From: Anastrepha obliqua
Taxonomy: Eukaryota; Arthropoda; Insecta; Diptera; Tephritidae
Direction: 5' to 3'
Length of the DNA stretch: 64,000 nt
Assembly (NCBI RefSeq): GCF_027943255.1
Contig: NC_072896.1
Coordinates: 67,660,501-67,724,500, forward strand
The first letter of the stretch is position 1, and every line of letters starts with the position of its first letter. Below, in pieces: positions 10,756 through 23,000 of the stretch. The translations under genes and the position numbers were made by a program. The notes below the pieces were generated by a model that was given only the letters and a program-made list of their open reading frames with translations, was not told the DNA's origin and ran no database searches.

Positions 10756-13700
10756 GTTTCAATCTATCTATGTGATTTGAGTGATGTATATACATGTACA
10801 AATAGACTCATCATGAGCATAGGTTAAAAATATTTCCCAGTTCTGAAAATGACTTCAAGTCGTTCCTGGTCGAACTGACTATTTAAGTCAAATTAATCTT
10901 TGTTACAATCCCAGAAAAATCAACCAGACACGGCACGGCTGTGACCTGTTTTCAAACATGTTGGATGATAATGTTTATCAAGCCTATTGCGCCAGAGATC
11001 CAATTCTCATTTTCTTACCGGTTTATAAGGCGACAGTAATTACTTCAGTTTGGGAAGCATTTGAAAAGTCTACAAGATGAAAGGATTTTTATGGAGTTAG
11101 AACATACTCATTCCCAACCACGGCCCAAGCACCTCTTTCGAACTATAAAAATAATAATATGATAATAATGGGTGTGTAAATGGTGGTTGCTTGTAGATGT
11201 GTCAAACCCTTTCCCAATTAAAGTTTGACAGAAGAACTATTCAAAAGGCTCTGGCGGTCACTTTTTAATGAAAGTTTCTATTCCTTTAGTTTATTTGTTG
11301 TTATTGTGATATTTTCCTGTGAGTTTAGGATATGTTACCGCTAAAAGAATTTGTCAAGTTTTTGGATGTGCTGAAGGCACAACACTATTCCTTACCTTCA
11401 GAGGTAGTGGATGATATCCTTATTTCTAAAAATACGAGTTAAATAAGTAATAAATATTTTCAGAACGTAGGAAGAACCGGTTTTGCGGCCATGCCGCTTT
11501 TACCCCAAATGAGGGGTTTTTATTTTAACGTTTCCCATTGAAAGAATAATCCCAAAAATATCTAATTTAATGTATGCAAACTTTGTTTAATTATTCATAT
11601 CTACTCGTACATGTATTTGTTTTCTTAACAGTCGAATATTCAAGCATTCTGAGTATTTACTCCATTGACAACTGACTAATTTTTATTTTCGGTAGCGTAT
11701 TATTCACATCTTGTTTTGAATTATTTTCTCTCTACGCGAACTGATGTTGCATTATTTATCCCATAATTTATATATTTATAATTCTACAATCACTTCAAAA
11801 GTTAGCGACTCCACTTTGAATACAAATAATTTAAAAATGAAATTGAACAAATAAAATGAAACAACAGTCAAAATATCGTTTGAAATGCAAACAGAAACCA
11901 GTTTCGAGCGGATTTACTACAACTCTCTTTGTTATAAGTAAAAACTGTGGAACAAAAAAATTGTTTTTGTCATTTATCATGTTTTTTTCATTGGAATTCT
12001 AACAACGCCAGTATCTATAGACATATTCATATATTGAAGGTGAAATATACGCGAAGCGCTGAGTGATATATAGCAACCGTATTGAGAGAGAGCAGTTTGT
12101 GTGGGAATAAACAATGAGTTGTAGGCGGCAGTGGACGGGCGAAAAAAATTGCAAAATATAATACGTTTTCAAATCAAACCAACTCAGTGTTAGTAATTAA
12201 AGCTTAAATTCATTTGGTTCTAATAATAAGATTTAAATAATTAAAATCATATTCTAATAATAATAATAAAAATTTCTTATCAGCATTCTTTGAAGTAATT
12301 TCCATTAAGTTGACTCTATTTTCTTATTTCTTTACTTGTCAACTCCAAGGAAGCAGAAAGAATGAAGACGTGCACTAAACTCGCAATCTTCATATTTTCT
12401 CGTTATTAAAAACATATATTAATTAAAAGTTGTATGTCAAATACCTGTATAATTAGCCGTTCATCACTCAGCTTACTAAGTTCCATACTGTCTAAAGATC
12501 CAGTTAGAGGGACCGTAACCATAACTACAAAAATCTGCTGATCGAACCAGCCTACATATAGTATGTTCAACAATGTGATCGATTAGAGGTGAAATACCAT
12601 AATGTCCGTAACCATACAGACCAATTGATTTTTGGTTTTGCGATCTAACCATAAACAGCTGATTGTTGATTTGCTGTATTGTGGTATAAGTGGTTTTTAT
12701 ATTTTCTTCTGCGCTTTCAAAATGAACAAATAAATGGCGCTGTATGTAAATATCAGCTGCGGGTCTATGGCACCAATAATAGACTACATTAAATATCTTT
12801 GTGGTTAAAACTACAGTTATGGTTATGGAGTTATAGTATGACACCTCTAATTTAACCATAAATCCAACAGAAGGAGTGTGAAGGTAGTTGCTCATGTTGT
12901 TGATGATATAATTCTGATGCATTAAATAAGGTGCGCCATGGGCAAAGCATTGTGATTTGGTAATTAACTGAATTAGTGCTTTTTAGTGAAAATATTGGGA
13001 TTTCCGAAATCAGGCGAACTTTAATTTTTACACTTGCAGGTTGATTTTTGGGCAGACGTGGCATCTTTAATAAATTATGGAGAATTGGATGTACATAGCC
13101 ATAGTTCATCCAATTTTATGCTATTATTCCTCGAACTGCTGGACAGCCCTTATGGTCTGAGCTGATATTTTTATTGCGCACGAAACAATATTTTTCCAAA
13201 CTACATTTATATGGCGATTTGGTTCATATTCGGAATGTTTGTCAGATACGTTGGAGTCTGTATTGTGTTTTCAGAAAATTTGGCCGCTAGGTGATACTGG
13301 GTCGCGCTATTTCGAAACTTGGATTTTGTGTGAGAATAATTTTGTTGCTGCTTAAATCCTTTGTAATCTTCTCCGTTCTTATTTTCAAGCTTTCACTTGT
13401 TTCCATAAATCTTATAAAAAGATGAAATTATATGTATTTCGTTAAATTTTGACTAAGAATTAAATAAATATACAAATAAATCCCTTGTGGACATTATTTG
13501 TGTGCATATCATGGATTTGGAATAGGTCATCTTCAAAACGGCCCAGGATGACTAAGGATGACGTTCCAGGGTGGACCATATTTTCACTTTAGAGTCGTAA
13601 AGATATATATATATTATGTTTCCCGATTATTGTAAGTTATAGAAGGAATAAATGTTGGAGTGCTGTGACCCTGTAAAGATACACTAAAATTTTCACATTC

Positions 13701-13984
13701 TACGAACTCTGTGTATACAAAGACTTAGATAGCACTTTCTGTATTTATATTATGTTGAGGTATGAGCACTAATAAACTAATACTCAGTAATTACATCAAC
13801 GAGCCTCACAATTTCTTCTGCAGTTTTTCTAATTGATCGGAAGGCCTTTAAGGTTATCGCCTGATCATATGAGTTTAGTAGCTCTTGAGCCGAATAATGC
13901 ACTTCTTCCCTATGCCCAAATTCCTTAAAATTGTAATTGTTATTGTGAAGTAAATGCGCAAGTTTATTACTCATATTGGGGTTG
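10756..13984. other. Non-coding stretch; one oddly open minus-strand region
   Basis: No gene was recognised. Minus-strand frames of 148 codons (12476-12922) and 85 codons (12852-13109) overlap here and contain repeats of GGTTATGGTTA/GTAACCATA in both orientations near 12515-12530, 12605-12620 and 12815-12830. This suggests an unclassified repeat and not a protein. The rest is AT-rich, with (TAA)n near 12250. Confidence 0.45.
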
Positions 13985-14770
13985 GGATCTTGTCTGCTCG
14001 TTAGGCCCTTCTGCGTGCTCGACACAGTAGGCAAGGTGTTTGAGCGCATTATGTGTAACCGACTCCAAGAAAACTTGGAATGTCCAACTGGCATGTCTGA
14101 CGCACAATATGGCTTTCGACGGGCTGGATCAACAAGTAGATGTGATCAGAATGCTGACAAACATTGCACGCGAAGTCATCAGCGGAGGAAGCACCCGAAA
14201 GGAGTTTTGTGCAGTCATTACACTAGTCGTCAAAAATGCGTTCAACTCGGCGAGATAACCGAACATACTGCAGTCCCTTAAAAAATTTAATGTTCCTGGA
14301 TACCTGATGCGAATAATTAGTAGCTACTTTAACGACAGGGTCTTGCAGTACGATACAGATGACGGATAAAAAACGTACAAAATTTCTGGTGGCGTTCCAC
14401 ACGATCAGTCCTAGGACCTACACTGCGGAATATAAGCAAGATACCAACATTGGCTATGGGATGTGGGACTTAAGCTCGCATCACAGAAAACGGAAGCGGC
14501 CCTCGTTACTGCATGAAAAAGGAGGAAGCAGATGAAATTGCAGCTTGCGAAGTACCTGGGTGTCTCGATTGATGCACGACTCAGCTGTAAAAAACTGTGA
14601 GCTCCAAAGCAGCTGCAGTAAACGGAGCGCTCACAAGAATTCTGCCAAATATCGGTAGTGTACAAAGTGCAAGAAGTCGCTCCTGTCAAAGGCGGTAGAT
14701 TTTCTTGCTCTCAATGCTGCTCCCATTTGGGCGGGAGCTAATCATCTAACGTACGACACGTAGCACAGAT
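13985..14770 (+). pseudogene. R1/LOA-type LINE reverse transcriptase, decayed
   Basis: RPFCVLDTVGKVFERIMCNR at about 14004 and AQYGFRRAGST at about 14101 are classic early reverse-transcriptase blocks of R1/LOA-like elements. Next comes AVITLVVKNAFNSAR, where the catalytic Asp of the LDVKNAFN motif is Val. Later pieces are the SGGVP block at about 14384, KYLGVSIDARLSCK at about 14550 and ILPNIGSVQSAR at about 14638. The YADD region has been lost between about 14420 and 14450. The changed Asp, the missing active site and the frameshifts make it dead. Confidence 0.8.
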
Positions 14771-16992
14771 GCTACGACGGAATGCACAAAGAGTCGCTTG
14801 CGCATTCCATATAAGTTCGTTTCTTTTGTTATACAAAAGTTTCATAAAAATCGATACCTTAAAAATTGCACCACAAAAAATAATTTTCACGTAGTAATTT
14901 ACATCAGACTTATTTATGCTTATGTAAGTAAATAAGTAGCTAACTGAGCTAACTGTAAACTAAAGAAATTGTCTGAAAGTAAAAAACGAGGTGTCGCTTT
15001 ACAAACAATTGTTTTCTATGCCGCGCTGGGCTGCGCTTAAACACCAAACCAACTCAAAGCGTATTGAAAGAAAGGCCTTCCAATACCACCAGCAACACCA
15101 GCAAATGGGAAGTAAAGCACCAAGAAAATAGCAAGTCATTTTGTAAGCGATGACGCCGAGCACGCCGCAACCACCGCATTTTGCCGCCTCCACCTTAGCG
15201 TTTTGACTTTTGCTCACGCGACGTGAGCAGCAGCCATAATCAGGCCGCCTTGGCAGTCAAACACTGGCTAACAAAAGTAGACACATAAGCCAAACATTTG
15301 AGCTTAAGTTTGACCGCCACGCGCGAGTAGCATTTTTATGTGCGTTTATCGGCGGCGCACACTCAAAAACTCAATCAACCATAACGCGACGCGTGGAGCA
15401 GCCAACAACATCTGAGAGTGCGCACGGATACTTTGACTTTGGATTTTGTCTTTAATTTTGTGTTTGAGTAGTGCTTTTTGCCTTTAGCTTTGCATCTTAG
15501 CCACTTTTGCTGGCTGATTGAGTAACGTCGCGGCTCATGTGTGTGTGTGTACACTTACAGTGGGAGAATGAGTTTGCGCTGTACGAACGCGTATTGCGCT
15601 GCCAATTCAGTTTGATTTGAGCCGCGTCATAAAGCGTTTCAAAAAGAATACCTATGAAGCGAAGCGAAACGAGCATGAACACAAAATTAAGCATAAAAAT
15701 TAACAAAAATTTAATTTGCAAATAATTTGTGCGATTACGAGAAAAGTAAGAAGGAATTTGAAAGAATAAATTTAAATTATAAAAAGTATTCAGTGAAAAT
15801 TTAGTGTGCTTTTGCTAGTACTTCTAACAAAAAAGTTTTGAAGCCGTAATTCAAACATAACAAAAAAAAACAAAACACGCCTTCATACAAGTACGCGAAT
15901 TTCAATCACGAATTTTTACGATTCATCGAAAGCGAAAGGTATTGCCTGACTACTGCAGTGTTGCTGTTTTTACTATTTCTAACTTTGGCTACCAAGCGGG
16001 AAACAGCATTTCATAGTTGTTTTGCAATTTAATTAGAAAACGCGTACCAGTTTTTCTTTTTATCATATTCGCTCTATGTGTGCGTGTGTGTATGTAAACA
16101 AGAAATAACATTGCCGTGCGATAACTCATAGATAAATAGTGAATTTAGAGTGTTGTGCGCGATACCTCTAAACACGCGCTGCAACAATGCGCACCGCCGC
16201 TTGCGCTTCCAACGACCTTGACTTGTAAACGCGGCAGCAAGCGCGTTTGCAAATACGGAATTAATAATACTTTCCGAGTAACTTTGTATGTGCAAATAGA
16301 TAGAAGTAGGGACTGTGCAAATCAATGATAAAAACATTAAAAAAATACAACGAAAATCAAATACCGAATACCGAACATACCGAAACTCTAGTCAGCTGCA
16401 GCGCAGCATCACAGTAACGCAATCGATTTGAGAGTTTGGTAACTCAGCCACACTTTGTGAATAATAATTACTTTACTGAGCAAGTGTCTGAATTATGTAT
16501 ATAAAAAAAAATACTCAACGAATTAAAAAGCTTTAAAAGCAAGCCATACGCCCTTAATTAAAACGAAAAACAACCGCCCGATCAACTGCCCGTCAGAGTC
16601 TAAATTAATAAATAAAAATTATGTGAATTTGTGGGCGTTTACTTGCACATTATTTATGGCCGTCAAGAAAATATAAAAAAAATGTGCATAAAAACAAGCC
16701 GCACGAAAAAAGATTCAGAAAAGTAAAAAATTAATACAACAACTTTAAAATTAGCTCCCAAAGTGTAATACAGAAATTAATCATACGTACATTTCTTTTC
16801 CGTTCAGTGCCATTACGCCCACTTTTATATTTCAATCTCTGCGTGAATTTCGCATTCTGCCAATTAAGACGAAATCAACGCTTTGAGTGTTGTGTTTTGA
16901 GTTAATTCGTTTTTGTGTTGATTGTGTTAGATAAGCTTTTTTTCCATTGAAAAAGTTCAGTGCTCAATGTTTTTCAACGCATTTCGTTTAAA
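14771..16992. promoter_or_regulatory. Upstream region and probable 5' UTR of the WDR62-type gene
   Basis: About 2.2 kb before the proposed start codon with no repeat or coding match. It is less AT-rich than the flanks in places (about 15000-15450 and 16130-16260) and has a GT repeat at about 15540-15551. The transcription start and any non-coding exons cannot be placed from sequence alone; the label reflects position only. Confidence 0.3.
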
Positions 16993-17058
16993 ATGTTTGC
17001 ACCGCGTAATTCATCGCCAATACCCCTATATGGCAAGGAGGATGTGGCAGCTTATGAG
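16993..17058 (+). CDS. Wdr62: WDR62-type gene, probable first coding exon
   Basis: Codes for 22 residues starting [17 protein letters not shown] and ends GAG followed by the donor GTAAAT. The ATG at 16993 has AAA before it, a fair fly start context; an upstream in-frame start codon at 16960 would add 11 residues. It ends in phase 0, which matches the exon at 53523, and no other candidate first exon was seen in the 36 kb between. There is no recognisable domain, so the link to the gene is inferred from phase, strand and position. Confidence 0.55.
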
Positions 17059-20000
17059 GTAAATAAATGTTTTTCACCATTGCGAGGGAGGAAAACAACA
17101 AAAAATGCTTGCCGTAGAGCTTGCATTGACTTTCTGTGTAAAAATTTTAAGTGGAGCTTGGTAACGGTCAAAAAAGGGGGCATTTCTATATTACTCTTTT
17201 TCAAAATATGTCAATTTTTTTCAAACCATGTATCAAAAGTCCATTTCCTATGGCGCATTTTGCATAACATTTTAGTTCTACCACTTTTTACCCAAATCCA
17301 TTATACATCGATTTCCTTTGCTAAGGTTTTTGTGATATTTATTGTTTGAAGGACTTCACACCCTCGTCGTAGCATTTGTTGACCTTGGCATGGGACAGGT
17401 TACCTTTACACGCATATCGCTACTTGATTAGGAACTTAACATCCATGCCCAGCGTTGATGCATGGCGTTCGCGGATTGGGCGTTCGATGTCATTGCGATG
17501 CGGTTTTCTGTGTTGATTGCGGTTGATGTGAATCTTGGACTTGGTCATTATCTGTTATTAAACCTCCGTTTGTGACAGTAGATTGGAGTAAAAGAAAAAT
17601 GTTTAACCAAGGTTTGGTTAAGGCTGCTACCACTAATTGGTGCCTAAATTTCAGATCTATGGTGTGATTTCTCCAATTTTGAGTTCTCTGCAAAAAAGTT
17701 CACTGTACCTTGGTTCCAAATTTAAACCCATTCCAGCGAGCCAGGTAAGGTATTAAGGTGATTTTCGGGATTTTCGCTTTCAATTTCGAATTTTCGGTAT
17801 GTCACGGCATTCATCTTCTTGTTTCAGTTAATAATAATATAGATTTATTGTGTCTGAATGCGACCGTTATGGCTAATTTGCATGGGATCTTATATGTCAA
17901 ATTTTACGAGGAACAACTTTGACGAACTGATTATTGACTGGCTTAGTAAATTTGAATATTGAGCAAATCTTGCTGATCTGCTTAACGAGCCATAATGATT
18001 TTTCAGGCTCGATGAAGTTCGGTATGTGCGGAAGAAAATTTCCTTTCATTAATAAAAATCGTTAAATGTAAAGTTTGAAATATTTAACATATTACTAAAT
18101 AAGGGGTATTATTTTAGTTTTGTTTAGATATCCCACTGTCTATAGAGGTTCCTATCATGACTTATCGGTAAAAGTACTTTTTGAAGCATTTAATTTTAAA
18201 AGCAAAAAAATATTTATCCATCTAAAGAACTTCCAAACCAGAAGATATGGTTATACAGGCATGTTCTGCAAATCGTTTTCGGGCAATATTTTCGCATTTT
18301 CCGTTTTCAAATCGTTTGACATGTTCTGTAAATCGTTCCGTTTTCGTTTTTTTTCGAACATCAGCAAATCGTTTTTTCACCCTGTTCTGGAAATCGAAAT
18401 CGTTAAAATTTTCCAGTTTTATTTTCGGCAACTTAAACGTTAGCGGTTTGTGACATTCTTAAAACTGTTTGTTGAAATAAATTTATCAAAATGTGAGTAT
18501 TTACTCAAAATAACTGCATATATTTATGTAAATAAAAGTGTTTATTTAAAATATTTAAAACTTATTCAAAAACTTTTAGGGGAAAACACAAGAACTCCAA
18601 GAAGCTAATTTTAGTCGAGTTTATGGAATCTCATCCAGATTTGGCGAAGAATTTTTTGAAGGGCGACAGAGTTGCTGTTGAGGAAAAGTGGAAAGAGCTA
18701 ACGACGCTGCTAAATGCAGAAGGGCCGCCCCAAAAAGATGTTAATGGATGGAAAAAAGTAAGTATTTAGTCAAATATTAAAATAAATATTTTTGAGTTGT
18801 CTTTTTTCAAGATATGGTCTGACTGGAAGGGGTGCATTCGGAAAAAGGTTGCCCATAACAATCTAGAATCGAGGGCAACAGGAGGTGGACCCTTTAATAA
18901 GCATGTACTGACGAGCAACGAAGAATGTGTTGCAAGAACTTGTGGAATTTTTGCAGCCGTTGAGGGCATAAGCCATTCTAGAAGCTTTGGGACAGAAGAA
19001 AATAATAGCGCTATCGAATCTGAGGAAGAACGTCCCCAAACAAGTAGGGAAGCGGTGGCTACCCCGAGAGCTGCAAAAAGGCCACGAGTGTCAACGCAGG
19101 ACAGCCTTCAGTCGTGTATGGCAACGCAATCTAGTTGTATGGAGAAAATATCCACCACTTTAGATAACATTTGCGAAAACCAACACAAGATTGCAAAATC
19201 GCAGGAAGATGAAAGGGAAGAGATTCGACGACTTCGTCGTGCTGTTGAGAAACAAAATGAATTGCTGGCAGAGCAAAATCGCTTGAAGACTCAAAGTATA
19301 GAGCAAAATCAAAGGCATTACCTCAAAATGGAGCAGTTGCAACAGGAAACAGTTAATATTAAAACTAAAATGCTTGAGATAGAGACTAAAAAATAAATAT
19401 AAAAGAATCTTATTGAACTGTTATGTATATATTTACTTTTAATATGAACAAATTTTATGTTTCATAATATTAAATTTCTAGCAATAGAGTCTCTTATATT
19501 TCTGCCAACACTATATAAACTACTGTTTTCCTCATTTTCAGCAATTTCCTCATCAATTGGATTGTTTTCTAATACGGTTTCTGTTTCAATGTCATATATT
19601 TGATTACTCCTACATATGTTATGTAGTGCGCAACAAACATTTATTATCTTCACTACCTTTTGCGGCGTATATGGCAGGGTAGTTTTCAAACAACGAAACC
19701 GACTTTTTAATACTCCTATAACACGCTCAACGATGTTACGTGCTTTTGCATGCTGCTGGTTAAATCTGTGTTCTGCCGATCTTGGGCCTGGGTTTCTATA
19801 TGGAGTCAGTAGAAATGGCTCTATACCAAAACCAGAATCTCCCAGTAGCCAAGACCCTCGGTCAGCAGCTTCATACTGCGATAGGTAATAGTGTTTTGCA
19901 CTGCTCATACTAAATACGAAAGCGTCATGGCTTGCACCAGGCCGAGTTGCATCTACTGCTCTTATTATCATATCAAAATCACAAATCTGTAAAATAAAGG

Positions 20001-23000
20001 CAGTAAATTTTAAATTTTAGAAACACAATTTAAATTCATTCTTACAATCATTGCGTTTATGCTAAAAAATCCTTTTCGGTTAAAAAATATATGCTCGTTC
20101 TCAAAAGGTTTAATCAGAGCCACATGTGTTCCATCAATACACCCTATTACTCCTGGAATACCGAATTTTTCTACAAAATGAAGTTTTGATTTTCTAGAAT
20201 CCTCTTCAGACATTTTCAGCTTAATCCACTTAGGACACAGAACATTTTCCAAAGCATTGATCATTTCGGATAATATTTTTGAGACTGTGCTTCTACCCAT
20301 AGCAATATCTGTATCCTTTCCGACGGAACGTTGATAGGAACCTTCTGCGAAAAACCTAAGACTTGCTGCCAGCTTTAATAAAATTGGTATGGACGTTTCC
20401 TTGACGAAAGATTTTACTTCATTCAGCACTTCTAAAAAAGCGTACTTGTTTAGGAGATAGTTGGAAACAAATCTAAAGTAGAAAACCTTAATGAATGCCA
20501 CAAAGTATAACCATTTCTAATCTTACGTAGAATCCGGTGCACTGAGAGGATTCGAATGGTCTCTTAAACGCCGCCTATCTATTCTACTTTGGTAATCTTG
20601 CTCCTGTTCGTTTAACACATAAGCTGCCATAAAAAACATGATAATTTTTTAATTAAATCCGTTTATTTTGAAATTATTTCGTATTTTTTGCCAACGAATT
20701 CTTTTGTCATTTGGTTTGTTTAATTGCCAAAGAGAAATCAGCTGTTTCGAACTTAAATTCGAGTTTAAATGAAATCGGACGAATTACAGAACACCCAAAA
20801 CAAAATCGTACGAATTGCCATTTCGGATCCGAATTGAAATCGCGCGATTTTCAGAACATGCCTGATAGTTCAAGAATCGTATTTAAAAAAGTTTACATTG
20901 AAAAAAAAAAAAAATCTGTTCGCGAAGTTCCTAGAGCATTTGCGACATCAACGGTCCTTCATTCTGCCGAAACGAGGAAGGATCTGTCGTTAGGGTAAAT
21001 GGCGAGCGCTATCGAGCTATATTGACTGAATTTTGGTTTCCAAAAATTTATCAGTTAAACATCGACGATATTTGGTTCCAACAAGACGGCGCAACTTGCC
21101 ACACAGCGCACTTAAAAATCGATTTATTGCAGTACTCAAGCCCCCATTGACGCCTTACGGCCAGGCTTATTAAACAAAAGTAGTCAAAATTTGTAACTCG
21201 TAGCCGAATATTCCGGATATGATATTAAAAAAAAAATGCCATGAAATTATCTACAAGTTTATAGTAAAAACAAGCATTCGAATAATATTTCTGTTTTGTA
21301 AGATAATTTCAAATGCTCAAGCTCCTAAAAAACAGTCGATGCATTTTTTTACATATCTCATCCACAGCGCAACTTTGCGGGGATATAATTTGCAGTGCTA
21401 AATCTTTCTTTCCAAGTAAACAGTATATTCATAATTATTTCCATCATTCCATCATTTCCATCGATTCATCGATTTTTCAAGAAAAGCAAAATCTAATTCT
21501 GGGTGTTTCTGTGTTTTTGTTTTTATCCTACTTTTACTCCAGTCATCATTTTTCATTCAAATATTTTCATTTATCAACAGAACGTGGGCATTGAACTAAA
21601 AACATCCGCCCATAATTGGAACACATAAAATATCTGTAACAATTTTGTCTCCATCAAACAAATCAATAAATCTCAGTCAATATATGCTCGAAACCATTAA
21701 GGGGGGGGTAACGTTTTTAAATTTTTATTTTTGCATTTTTTTTATTTGGTTTTTTAAATGAAGAACCTTTCAAGAATATTCTGTGAAAATTTTAGACGAA
21801 TCGGAGCAAAACTTACAAAGATACAGCCATGTAAGTATTGCTACCTACCTGGCTCAACCGCGCGCCATTTGTACTTTAAAGCGTTTTTCCCACAACTTAC
21901 GTTTTCAAAGTCGGTGCCCCTCATAACTTTGAAACTACTGCACCGATCCTTTTGAAATTTTGAACACTTTTTCTGTAGATGTTTTACAAGGTAACGCCGA
22001 AGAGTTTTTTTCGAATTTGTTGATACTTTTGTTTTTACGGTAACTAATTCACCGATTTTTTACGCGAAAATCGTGTTTTTGACTTTAACGTGTTCCCAAA
22101 AATCGAAAAATTTTTAATTTCAAAAAACCCTCTCGGCGTTACCCGGAGAAAACGATTATATAACGAAATAACTTTGGTTTTTTGATTTCAGATGATTTAA
22201 CACCGAGTTATGAGGGGCACCGCAAAACTACTTTTTTTTTAGATGCGTCCGAATAATTTCTGCCATTGCCGTATTTTTAAATTTTTTTGGATGAAAATTT
22301 CACAAAATATACTTCAAATGCTATAGTTTTATGTAGTAAAAGATTTGACGAATAAATTTTAACTGTGTCATCAAAAAAAAATCATAAAAATGTGCCTTTT
22401 TTTCCATGAATTAACGTTACCCCCCCCTTAAGATTTATAACGTTGCATGACATTATCAGCAATCAAAACTAATTATAGCTTCAATCTTTAATTGATTTTC
22501 TTTCACATTCATAAAAATGTATATGCAATCGCAGCGCTTTCTCCAATTGATAGTTGTCGTGTTTCAACTACTCCCCCTTCTCAACGCTCTTCAATGCTAT
22601 TTAAAATGCAATACATTTATTTTATCTGAACTTCCTTTGTAGATAACTAAGCACCACCAAACAAACAGCAGCGCAGAAAAAAAGAGAAATCAGAGAACGC
22701 TATAAATTACTTCATTTGCATATCTCGCGTGTATGTAGATGGATGGTCTGTTAAACTGTTATTCTCCAAGTTCAGATGCAGACATACCTGTTTACATGTG
22801 ATAGAAAGGTTTTACATATGTATGTGTACGCTTTTCCATGCCTACCTGTCGGTTATTCAGGTAAATTATTGGCGGTTATCGCCAGCTCAACATCACTTTA
22901 GCGGGAGTGCAGCTACCACTTTATAAATAAAAAAATAAAAAAAAAAATGTTTTTCTTTTCTATAAACGTCAAAGAAGATAATGTTCTTCGGTATACATAC

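Larger units (their letters stand above)
18256..20864. mobile_element. Complete PIF/Harbinger DNA transposon, 2609 bp
   Basis: Terminal inverted repeats CAGGCATGTTCTG(C/A)AAATCG at both ends (19 of 20 identical) are flanked by a 3-bp direct repeat ATA (18253-18255 and 20865-20867), the target-site size expected of PIF/Harbinger. Inside are two convergent genes: a Myb/SANT-like protein (18491-19396, +) and a HARBI1-like transposase (20630-19462, -), both open after simple GT/AG splicing. The near-identical ends, target duplication and intact frames indicate a young, possibly autonomous copy. It lies in intron 1 of the WDR62-type gene and is followed on the right by a fragment of an IS630-type transposase. 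Confidence 0.93.

Noticed and set aside
11494..11530. GC-rich GCGGCCATGCCGC hairpin and CCCC/GGGG stem followed by T-rich sequence, resembling a bacterial terminator
   Set aside because: Eukaryotic AT-rich context with no adjacent gene; the stem is short and probably chance.
12476..12922. 148-codon minus-strand frame as a gene
   Set aside because: No domain, low-complexity composition and repeated motifs in both orientations; treated as a possible repeat.
16960..17349. 129-codon open frame over exon 1
   Set aside because: Only 16993-17058 is kept as coding; the rest is read-through past the GTAAAT donor with no recognisable protein character.
18120..18453. Overlapping open frames on both strands at the left Harbinger end
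   Set aside because: They cross the terminal repeat and subterminal repeats and are F/K-rich artefacts of that sequence.
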